Source of the DNA: Pyrolobus sp964613695
GTDB taxonomy: Archaea > Thermoproteota > Thermoprotei_A > Sulfolobales > Pyrodictiaceae
Length of the DNA: 29,072 nucleotides
NCBI GenBank assembly: GCA_964613695.1
Contig: CAZTIR010000014.1
Coordinates: 1-29,072 of the forward strand
Reading direction: 5' to 3'
In this document: positions 6,911 through 12,747 of the stretch, one piece after another
How the letters are laid out: each line of letters begins with the position of its first letter
How positions within the stretch are numbered: position 1 is the stretch's first letter
Program-made: the position numbers and the translations under genes
The notes under the pieces: generated by a model
What the model was told of the DNA's origin: nothing
What the model saw: only the letters and a program-made list of their open reading frames with translations
Database searches by the model: none

Positions 6911-7627
6911 CTAGAGCCTCTTGGAGAGTATGTGGGCTAGGCCAGCTATCACTATGCCAGCTGGTATGGCTACGAGGCCCGCCGTCGCGACGCCCATGGC
7001 TATGGCTGCCGCGCCTATGATTACTAGTACTCCGCCCGCCCCAATCCCGAGTAGCGTTAGCTCCTTGGGGGGCTTCACTACGGTGCCGTCCGAGTGTATC
7101 GGGGTCCCACACTGGGGGCATCTCTTGATGTCTATGTTGGCGCCGCAATGTGGGCACTCCCTCGCCGTGAAGGGGACCGTGCGGCCGCAGCGCGGGCACT
7201 TGTAGGTGGCTAGCGTGAGGTCTGCGCCGCACGCCTGGCATTTAACGCTCCTACCCTCCTTGAGCCTCTCTATAGTCTCTGCTAGTAGGTCCGAGAGCTT
7301 CGGCTGAGCCTGGTATATCGCCACCCCACCGTCAAGCCTCGAGATATACAACCTGCCTTTCGCGACGTCAAGGCTTATCTTTGTCACCCTGCCCGCGCCC
7401 ACCTTCTCAAAACTAGACTCTATCCTCTGGAGCGCCTCCTCGCCGAGGGCTGCCAGCGCTTCAGCCTCGTCCCTCGAGACACTACCCTCAATATAGACTG
7501 GGAGCCCCTCCCTGCTTATGATGACGTACTGTACGCCGTCAAGCTTCTTCATGTAGTCGAGCAGCTTGTCCACGTCGATACTCGGCGCGGAGAGCGGTAC
7601 CGTGCCTAGGCCCTCCTCTGACGACAC
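6911..7627 (-). CDS. Roadblock/LC7-like, double zinc-ribbon, membrane-anchored protein
   Basis: Three modules are visible in 238 residues. Residues about 15-115 look like a roadblock/LC7 fold: a helix (IDVDKLLDYMKKL), strands VQYVIISREGLPVYI, a long helix and YISRLDGGVAIYQ. Residues 130-173 hold eight cysteines in four CxxC pairs (130/133, 144/147, 158/161, 170/173), a double zinc ribbon. Residues about 191-234 contain two glycine/alanine-rich hydrophobic segments, a likely membrane hairpin. Roadblock proteins usually bind and regulate small Ras-like GTPases; no such GTPase is in this window. It starts at GTG 7627 and leads the operon with the next two minus-strand genes. The cytosolic roadblock and zinc modules attached to a membrane tail suggest a membrane scaffold; that is inference. 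Confidence 0.82.
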   Translation of the reverse strand: MSSEEGLGTVPLSAPSIDVDKLLDYMKKLDGVQYVIISREGLPVYIEGSVSRDEAEALAALGEEALQRIESSFEKVGAGRVTKISLDVAKGRLYISRLDGGVAIYQAQPKLSDLLAETIERLKEGRSVKCQACGADLTLATYKCPRCGRTVPFTARECPHCGANIDIKRCPQCGTPIHSDGTVVKPPKELTLLGIGAGGVLVIIGAAAIAMGVATAGLVAIPAGIVIAGLAHILSKRL

Positions 7628-7656
7628 AATAGTACACCGGTATTATCTCGCTGACG

Positions 7657-7690
7657 GGAGGGGTGCTAAACGATAACCGTCCACCCCTCC
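7657..7690. promoter_or_regulatory. Perfect 9-base inverted repeat upstream of the roadblock gene
   Basis: GGAGGGGTG at 7657-7665 is exactly complementary to CACCCCTCC at 7682-7690, with a 16-base spacer. The element lies between the end of the VIT1-fusion gene (7731) and the start of the roadblock gene (7627), both on the minus strand. The minus-strand spacer contains an AT-rich TTATCGTTTAG that could be the TATA region of the roadblock operon. It could be an operator flanking the TATA box or an RNA hairpin at the end of the VIT1-fusion mRNA. Confidence 0.45.
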
Positions 7691-7730
7691 GCCAGCCCAC
7701 CCCACACGCGTGAAAACTAGGCTAGAGTAT

Positions 7731-8633
7731 CTAGCCGAGAACCTCTCTAATCCCGAACACCCTGTTAACCAGCTCGCCGAACGCGTAGCTCGCGACGGCA
7801 GTGAGTAGTATGAGGCCCGTCGTCTCCAGGAATTCTCTAGCAAAGGGCTTCTCCTGGACGACCGACGCGTAGTATGTGAGGGCCCCGCTCAACCCTATGC
7901 CTATCAGCGTGCTGACCGCAAAGCTCAACGCCATAACGTGTATGAGGAAGTATGGCAGGGCGAGGAGGACAACCGACACGATGTAGCTCAGCCCCGTGAC
8001 GAGCGCGCTGAGGACAGGCGACTCCTCCTCGCCGTGCTTCGCCTGTATATACGCCGCCGAGGCCATCGAGATGGCCGCCGCGAATCCTACTATGAGGCCC
8101 GCCACGCCCGCCACGATAGTATTCTCCGTGGCGCCTAGGAAGCCGGCGTGCACGCCAGTTATCTCCACTATAGCGTCGGCCAAGCCTAGCGCAGCATAGC
8201 CAAGGTACTGTACCCTCGAGTCCTTAACCTCGCCCATCAGTATCTTCTCGTGCTCCTCCTCCTCGCGTATTATCCTCTCTATCTCCGGCTTGAGCTCCTC
8301 CGGAGCCTCCTCGAGCACGCTACGATACCTCCTGATAGCCTCGTCCTCCCCGCGCTCGAGGAGCTTGAGTATGAAGGCTGGCCCGAGGAGACGATAGGCT
8401 ATCGATAGGAGCGTCACGTTGACCTTACGGGGCTTACAGTCGCGGCTGGCTAGGCTCCTCCAGAACTCGTAGTGCCTCTTCTCCTGTATCGCCAGAGCCT
8501 CGAGTATCCTACGCCTCCTCGGCTCCGGCTCTATGCGAGCGAGGTTAGAGTACACCAGGTAGTCGGTGAGTTCGTCTACACAGAGCTCTGCAGCCACACT
8601 CTCCAGCGTCTTGGCTCGCGTCTTGCTGCTCAA
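7731..8633 (-). CDS. Ferritin-like (rubrerythrin-type) / VIT1-CCC1 fusion transporter
   Basis: The N-terminal half is a helical ferritin-like domain with diiron-type motifs: a glutamate-rich first helix (ESVAAELCVDEL), EKRHYEFW, and REEEEHEKIL. The C-terminal half has about five membrane helices beginning with ALGLADAIVEITGVHAGF, which matches the first helix of VIT1/CCC1 iron/manganese transporters, and contains the short cytosolic loop KHGEEESP. Such fusions move ferrous iron or manganese out of the cytosol, the ferritin-like part delivering or oxidising metal. An open frame extends to GTG 8708, but this would leave only four bases to the divergent csx1 start. TTG 8633 leaves room for a shared TATA element at 8667-8674, and the protein then begins just before the first ferritin-like helix. 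Start is inferred; family is confident. Confidence 0.85.
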   Translation of the reverse strand: MSSKTRAKTLESVAAELCVDELTDYLVYSNLARIEPEPRRRRILEALAIQEKRHYEFWRSLASRDCKPRKVNVTLLSIAYRLLGPAFILKLLERGEDEAIRRYRSVLEEAPEELKPEIERIIREEEEHEKILMGEVKDSRVQYLGYAALGLADAIVEITGVHAGFLGATENTIVAGVAGLIVGFAAAISMASAAYIQAKHGEEESPVLSALVTGLSYIVSVVLLALPYFLIHVMALSFAVSTLIGIGLSGALTYYASVVQEKPFAREFLETTGLILLTAVASYAFGELVNRVFGIREVLG

Positions 8634-8666
8634 GTGGAGACCCTTGGGGCTATTGTAGGCCTCCAG

Positions 8667-8674
8667 CTTAATAC
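8667..8674. promoter_or_regulatory. Possible shared TATA element, VIT1 fusion / csx1
   Basis: CTTAATAC (GTATTAAG on the other strand) lies midway between the two divergent starts. About 25 bases to the right is the purine-rich GGGGGTG at 8696-8702, a ribosome-binding site ten bases before the csx1 TTG. About 25 bases to the left lies the leader of the VIT1 fusion. Confidence 0.35.
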
Positions 8675-8712
8675 TCGCGCTGGTAACTGTAGCAGGGGGT
8701 GTCTTCACGGGC

Positions 8713-10188
8713 TTGAAGGTGGCTACCCTCGCTATCGGCGTCTGGGGGTACCCGCCCGGGTGGAAGACGGCGACCTATAGGCTAGAGGGGAGGAGCATCA
8801 CTAGCAGGGTGACCCTCGATGCCATCGTCAACGCGTTCAACCCGGATAGGGTTCTCGTCCTCATACCCGACACGGTAGCAACCAATGCTATGGTCGGCTC
8901 GGCGGCCACCTACCACGACCTGGTCCAGAGTATCGTGGGTTGGCTCTACAACTGGATCCAGGGGAATACGGTCGCGCTCCGCCAGTACCGGGAGCTTAGG
9001 GTCGAGGTGGCGCCGAACCTCGGCACCTACTCCCAGTGCTCGTGGACCGCCCCCGGCTGCCCGGCTTTCCAGCTCTACGCGTTCCACGCCATGAGAGCTA
9101 TCCTCGAGAACCTGGCCGACTTGAGCGTGGAGGCTGATGAGGTACGTGTACTACTGGATACTAGCCACGGCATCAACTACATGCCCCTCGCGGCCTCCGA
9201 GGCTCTGACGGCGGTCGCGGCGTCGATAGCAGCGTCGACCAACACTAGTATCGAGATACGCGTGTATAACAGCGAGCCCTACCCCAGCGGCGTGCAGCAC
9301 ACCCCGGTTCTCGAGGTGCACGAGGTTGAAGCGAGGAGGGTGGAGCCGCGTAGCGCCGCGGTGGAAGCAGCCCTAGACTTGTTGAAGACGGCCTACTCTC
9401 GCGGCGGCAGCGTGAGTGTGAAGCTGGCGGCGACGGAGAGAAGGCAAGCTGGTATGCTGGGGCGTATGCTCAACGCGCCAGCCCGTGAGCTGGTAGAGCG
9501 GGATGGTGTACCGTCAGCCGTTGCCAGCATCCTAGGGCTGCCTCTCGCAGCAGCATACCTCGCGGTAGACTCCAGGCTCGATATAGACGTGGCTACCGAG
9601 CTTATCAACGAGGCTGTGAATGTTTTCAGGGAGTATACTGTTGTCGGAGCCTCGCCTTGTAGGGTTGAGCACCTCGTGTGCCTGAGCTATGATGGGGCCA
9701 GGGTGCTCCTCGAGGCTGCGGCACTAGCGAGGAGGGTGAAGTCCGCGGTCTGCACGGTTCTAGAGAAGTGCCCGCCCAGCCTCGAGGAGCTGGAGGATAG
9801 GGGTGTATACCTGGACGAGCTCTCAGAGATAAGCGCGCGCCTAGCACCGTTAACCAACTTCTTCGTCCATAGCGAGCTTTATGGGATACAGAGGATGGTG
9901 TCTGAGCATGCTGGCTGCCGCTGCGAGGCGGATGGCAAGCCGCCAGTGTGCAACAATTGTGGTGCGCTACGGGTGCCACTATACTGTGGAGACTGGCCTG
10001 GAGCCGCTTGCAACCCGAGTAGAGTGAACTATAGGAACTTCCTGGCCCACGGGGGCGTGGAGTATAACGCGGTAGAGGCTACTATAGACTCGAGCGGCTT
10101 AGCATTGAGGTATAGGGAGGGCTGCTGGAGCCACATACGCGACAAGCTATTACCTAACGCGGCTAGAGAGATTGCTGGCGTCCGCTAA
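8713..10188 (+). CDS. csx1: CRISPR-associated Csx1 (CARF-HEPN) ribonuclease, MJ1666-like
   Basis: Csx1 proteins bind cyclic oligoadenylate made by type III CRISPR complexes through a CARF domain and then cut RNA with a HEPN domain. Here the CARF domain covers about residues 1-205: it opens with ATLAIGVWGYPPGWKTATY and contains the ligand-loop motif LLDTSHGINYMP (D149, H152, N155). The C-terminal HEPN domain has the catalytic R-x4-H as RNFLAH (R441, H446). Just before it is a run of six cysteines between 402 and 433 (GCRCEADGKPPVCNNCG and beyond), which could bind zinc or form disulphides. It starts at TTG 8713. Its stop overlaps that of the convergent cas6 by four bases. No Cas10 gene, which would make the activator, is in the window. 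Confidence 0.88.
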   Translation: MKVATLAIGVWGYPPGWKTATYRLEGRSITSRVTLDAIVNAFNPDRVLVLIPDTVATNAMVGSAATYHDLVQSIVGWLYNWIQGNTVALRQYRELRVEVAPNLGTYSQCSWTAPGCPAFQLYAFHAMRAILENLADLSVEADEVRVLLDTSHGINYMPLAASEALTAVAASIAASTNTSIEIRVYNSEPYPSGVQHTPVLEVHEVEARRVEPRSAAVEAALDLLKTAYSRGGSVSVKLAATERRQAGMLGRMLNAPARELVERDGVPSAVASILGLPLAAAYLAVDSRLDIDVATELINEAVNVFREYTVVGASPCRVEHLVCLSYDGARVLLEAAALARRVKSAVCTVLEKCPPSLEELEDRGVYLDELSEISARLAPLTNFFVHSELYGIQRMVSEHAGCRCEADGKPPVCNNCGALRVPLYCGDWPGAACNPSRVNYRNFLAHGGVEYNAVEATIDSSGLALRYREGCWSHIRDKLLPNAAREIAGVR

Positions 10189-11054
10189 CGCGCGACCCTC
10201 GCCCATAGGACGCCGAGGCCTATGCCCCTCGAAACACCCACACCCATGACAAGCGCGTGGGCTAGGACACGCTCCGCCTCCTCTATGCTTTCCCGGGGCG
10301 CGTCGAGCACGTAGACATTCACGTACCCGATGAGGCCCGGCTCGACCCTACCCTTCCTAAGTATAAACCTCACCACGTTGGTAGTGGATAACACGGACTG
10401 TGCAGGCGAGAGAGTCTCGTCGACACGCAGGAGGGATGCTAAAGCACCACTAACCGAGCCCCCATGGAGCTCGAGAGCGTTGAGAGAGAATAGGTAGAAG
10501 GGTGCTGGGATCAGGATTCTCCAGGGGGAGCCAGGCCTAGCCACGGTGACTAGCTGAGCGGGCGAGGCTATCACGAGGCGTATCTTCGAGCCGGGCTGGA
10601 GCCTTATAGGGGGCTCGCCACCCTCCCGATAGGCTATAACATCCTCGTCTCTAACGAGGCTCACGCGGACATATAGATCCCCTATTGTGAGGATAACACC
10701 GCCCTTCAAGCACTCTGCCAGCTCCTCGTGAACGCGTAGATACCCCGGCTCGCTCCCAACCTCGAAGAACAGAGTATCGCCCTCGTGCACCACGGGGTAG
10801 ACGCCACTACCGTCTCCCCTCACCCGGGGATAGAGGGCCTCCAGGCGACGACCGTTTACGCGGTATAGGGGTGATACGGAGAGCGGCTTAGGACCCCCGC
10901 TCTTGTTCAAAGCAAGTGCGGCGTAGCGTGAGCACTCCAGGAGGAGCCTCCGGACGAAGAGCCCAGTGTATTCGGTTACCGTGACGCCCCCGAACCCCAG
11001 GTTTGGCTCTATGCGGATCCAGTAGCGCCTCCTGAGCCATGTCTTGTTAGCCAC
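10185..11054 (-). CDS. cas6: CRISPR RNA-processing endoribonuclease Cas6
   Basis: Cas6 cuts long CRISPR transcripts within each repeat. The 289-residue protein shows the family signature GPKPLSVSPLY (54-64) after the first helix, the GLIGYVNVYVL strand (240-250), and a C-terminal glycine-rich loop GVGVSRGIGLGVLWARV (271-287), which is the strongest Cas6 mark. The usual catalytic histidine near residue 40-50 is not visible (the region reads RYAALALNKSG), as in several crenarchaeal Cas6 proteins that cut without it. It starts at GTG 11054, eight bases inside the upstream ubiquitin-like gene, so the two are coupled. Csx1 is convergent. No repeat array or Cascade/Cmr/Csm gene lies nearby, so it presumably serves arrays elsewhere. 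Confidence 0.83.
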   Translation of the reverse strand: MANKTWLRRRYWIRIEPNLGFGGVTVTEYTGLFVRRLLLECSRYAALALNKSGGPKPLSVSPLYRVNGRRLEALYPRVRGDGSGVYPVVHEGDTLFFEVGSEPGYLRVHEELAECLKGGVILTIGDLYVRVSLVRDEDVIAYREGGEPPIRLQPGSKIRLVIASPAQLVTVARPGSPWRILIPAPFYLFSLNALELHGGSVSGALASLLRVDETLSPAQSVLSTTNVVRFILRKGRVEPGLIGYVNVYVLDAPRESIEEAERVLAHALVMGVGVSRGIGLGVLWARVAR

Positions 11055-11262
11055 CCGACACCACCGGGTAGAGCGTCAGGACGGTGTCACGCTCGATGCG
11101 GACGTCCTCCGTCACCACTCTACCATCCATACTCGCTATATACTCGTTGGGTAATAGCCCCTGCTCTCTAAGCACATCGCCCACGCTCTTCCCGCAGTCC
11201 ACCTCAACGCTCTTCTCCCAGGCGCCTGGCACACGCAGAATAACCTTGCACTTCTTTGTCAA
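11047..11262 (-). CDS. Ubiquitin-like sulphur carrier / modifier (ThiS/MoaD/SAMP type)
   Basis: A 71-residue protein with a beta-grasp pattern: strand (KVILRVPG), second strand (KSVEVDCG), helix (SVGDVLREQGL), strand (EYIASMDGRVV), strand (DTVLTLYPVVS) and the terminal Gly-Gly that is adenylated and thiocarboxylated in this superfamily. Archaeal members act as sulphur carriers for tRNA thiolation and molybdopterin or as protein modifiers (SAMPs/Urm1). TTG 11262 is preceded by GGGGAG five bases away. The stop overlaps the cas6 start (GTGGCTAA), so they form one operon. A role as sulphur donor for the TtuA-like protein at 2833 is plausible; a CRISPR-related role is only suggested by the operon. 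Confidence 0.85.
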   Translation of the reverse strand: MTKKCKVILRVPGAWEKSVEVDCGKSVGDVLREQGLLPNEYIASMDGRVVTEDVRIERDTVLTLYPVVSGG

Positions 11263-11279
11263 CGAGGCTCCCCATTCTG

Positions 11280-11310
11280 TATAAAAACTGTGTAGAGGCG
11301 GGTATATCCG
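11280..11310. promoter_or_regulatory. Overlapping divergent TATA elements
   Basis: TATAAAAA at 11280-11287 points to transcription on the plus strand starting near 11309-11311, exactly at the candidate C/D RNA. The minus-strand ATATACC at 11303-11309 would start a transcript near 11278, giving the ubiquitin-like gene a leader that contains its GGGGAG ribosome-binding site. The second box is embedded in GCGG-GTATAT-CCGC (11298-11311), a small palindrome. Confidence 0.5.
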
Positions 11311-11368
11311 CGGCGATGAGGCTTTACAGCCGATCTGAGAGAGTGATGAGTTTCGCCCCTCCCGAGCC
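11309..11368 (+). ncRNA. Candidate C/D box small RNA
   Basis: On the plus strand the boxes come in the right order: C-like GCGATGA (11313-11319), 15-base spacer, D' CTGA (11335-11338), four bases, C' GTGATGA (11343-11349), 12-base guide (11350-11361) and D-like CCGA (11362-11365). The D'/C' spacing and the 12-base guide are typical of archaeal methylation guides, and the RNA would begin about 25 bases after the TATAAAAA at 11280. The second guide is complementary to GAGGGGCGAAAC, close to a segment I recall in archaeal 16S rRNA (near E. coli 760, GAGGGRCGAAAGC). C and D each deviate by one base, and the first spacer can fold on itself (GGCT/AGCC). It lies wholly between genes. Confidence 0.5.
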
Positions 11369-11370
11369 TC

Positions 11371-12219
11371 CTAGAGCTGCACCTCTATCCAGAGGTTGTC
11401 GACTATATCCCGGTACCTGTTCCTGATGGTCGCGTCCGTGACCCCGGCGGCTCTCGCCACCTCCGCCTGGTTCCTCTTCTCGTCTAGGAGGATTGAGGCC
11501 AGGTACACGGCGGCGGCCGCCACCCCCACCTGGGGCTTGCCCTGGAGGAGGCCCTTCACCCTCAAGGCGTCTATGAGGCGGTTGGCCAGCGCCTCCACGG
11601 CCGGCGGCAGGTTTAGCCTCGAGGCTAGCCTCGGCACGAGGCTCCTCGGGTCTAGGCGGGGCTTGACGCCCAGCGCTGTGACGAGCTCCCTATAGGCCCT
11701 GGCGAGCCTGGAGCGGTCGACCCCCAGCCTCTCCGCGGCCTCGTTTATCGTGACTCCCCTCCCCTCGAGCCTCGCAGCGGCCACGAGGGCGGCCGCGACG
11801 TACTCGCGTAGCCTCTGGCCCCCGCGCAGCACCCCAGCCGACTCCGCCCTCCTCAGCAGGGCCGCGGCCGTGTCGGCTACGTGGCCCGGCAGGTCTAGGA
11901 GGGGTGCTAGCCTCGATAGCTCCCCCAGCGCCTCGACTAGGCGCTCGTCGTGCTCAACCCGGAGCCTCCTGTGGAGGGCCGCGAGCCTAGCCCACCGCGG
12001 GTCCCTCGACCGGAAGCCCGTCGAGACGCCGTAGTCGTGGAGCCTCTGTGTTAGCGGAGACGCCCTACTCCTGGCCAGCGCCTCCTCGGCCCCATACGCC
12101 CTCCACTCGGGCCCCGTGTCGAGAACCTCCTCCTCCACGACGTGGCCGTTGGTGCAGACGAGCCTACCGCCTAGCCTCACGAGGGGAGCCCCACAGTACG
12201 GGCACCTAGCCTCCACCAC
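11371..12219 (-). CDS. tfb: Transcription initiation factor B (TFB/TFIIB)
   Basis: TFB bridges TBP-bound promoters and RNA polymerase. The N-terminal zinc ribbon reads CPYCG, then CTNGH about fifteen residues later (fourth ligand histidine), followed by the B-reader region with GPEWRAY and SRASPLTQRLHDYG. Two cyclin-like repeats follow (about residues 90-185 and 190-282), the second ending with the helix-turn-helix NQAEVARAAGVTDATIRNRY. The frame stays open upstream to 12309, but those codons are the Gar1 glycine-arginine tail read in another frame. GTG 12219 with GAGGAG eight bases before it is preferred; GTG 12216 is also possible. It overlaps the end of gar1 by 14 bases, forming an operon. 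The sequence is alanine- and arginine-rich and more diverged than a typical core TFB, so it may be a second TFB. Confidence 0.88.
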   Translation of the reverse strand: MVEARCPYCGAPLVRLGGRLVCTNGHVVEEEVLDTGPEWRAYGAEEALARSRASPLTQRLHDYGVSTGFRSRDPRWARLAALHRRLRVEHDERLVEALGELSRLAPLLDLPGHVADTAAALLRRAESAGVLRGGQRLREYVAAALVAAARLEGRGVTINEAAERLGVDRSRLARAYRELVTALGVKPRLDPRSLVPRLASRLNLPPAVEALANRLIDALRVKGLLQGKPQVGVAAAAVYLASILLDEKRNQAEVARAAGVTDATIRNRYRDIVDNLWIEVQL

Positions 12220-12544
12220 GACCACCTCTCCTCGGGCGACTCCTCCCCCCGCCCCCGCGGGGACGCCTACCCCTCCTCCTACCCCTCCTCGGCGGCCTCG
12301 GAGGCACATAGTAGAGCTCTTCGCCTGGCTTTACCTTCTCCAGCATCTCTTTCGACGCCGGCTTCACCACTATCAGCGGGTTCTTCACGGGCCCTATCAC
12401 GTCGAGTATCGTGCCGTATTTCACCTTTAACTCCTTGTCGTACACGGGTAGCCCGAGCTGGGGGAGTTTCTCCGGGTCCTCCGGCTTCACCACTATATAG
12501 CCGTTGCGCGTGGCGTGCAGCACCACGCCAAGCTTTCTCGGCAA
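12206..12544 (-). CDS. gar1: H/ACA RNP subunit Gar1 with RGG tail
   Basis: Gar1 joins Cbf5, Nop10 and L7Ae in the particle that makes pseudouridine in rRNA. The core (about residues 1-80) has the expected beta-barrel sequence: KLGVVLHATRNGYIVVK, LGLPVYDKELKVKYGTILDV, GPVKNPLIVVKP. After YYVPP comes a 30-residue tail of arginine and glycine repeats ending in GGRGGG. Such tails are standard in eukaryotic Gar1 but short or missing in many archaea. It starts at TTG 12544, and the downstream tfb begins inside this tail. The linked placement of Gar1 and TFB is a known archaeal arrangement. Confidence 0.9.
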   Translation of the reverse strand: MPRKLGVVLHATRNGYIVVKPEDPEKLPQLGLPVYDKELKVKYGTILDVIGPVKNPLIVVKPASKEMLEKVKPGEELYYVPPRPPRRGRRRGRRPRGGGGRSRPRRGGRGGG

Positions 12545-12655
12545 CCCTCTGTCCCCTGCGGGGGCGGTGCCACTAGGGTGATACTATTACGCTCTAAGCA
12601 CGTAGCCCGTGGGATAGTAGTACGGCGAGTAGTCCCCAGCCTTTTACGCAGCCCA

Positions 12656-12704
12656 GTTAAACAATCGTTTAAACGAGCTAGTTAAGAGTAGAATGCGACT
12701 ACTC
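12656..12704. promoter_or_regulatory. Inverted repeats in the promoter of the ABC importer operon
   Basis: GTTAAAC (12656-12662) and GTTTAAAC (12667-12674) form an imperfect palindrome around a four-base spacer; the second arm is itself a palindrome and a possible TATA element for transcription starting near 12697. A second inverted repeat, GAGTAG (12686-12691) with CTACTC (12699-12704), lies across that start. Another GTTAA follows at 12681. The purine-rich GGGAGAGGG at 12736-12744 is the ribosome-binding site for TTG 12748. Together they look like a regulated promoter; the regulator is unknown. Confidence 0.45.
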
Positions 12705-12747
12705 GAATAGCATGTACTAGCCCTACTCAAAAGCCGGGAGAGGGTCC

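Noticed and set aside
10185..11370. CRISPR array near cas6 and csx1
   Set aside because: No regularly spaced repeat of 20-40 bases was seen here or anywhere else in the window.
12220..12309. N-terminal extension of TFB to 12309
   Set aside because: The extra residues are only glycine, valine and arginine runs from the Gar1 tail read out of frame, and TFB normally begins just before its zinc ribbon.
12553..12563. CCCC-TGC-GGGG hairpin in the gar1 leader
   Set aside because: A four-base stem is expected by chance in a G/C-rich leader and has no clear relation to the start codon.
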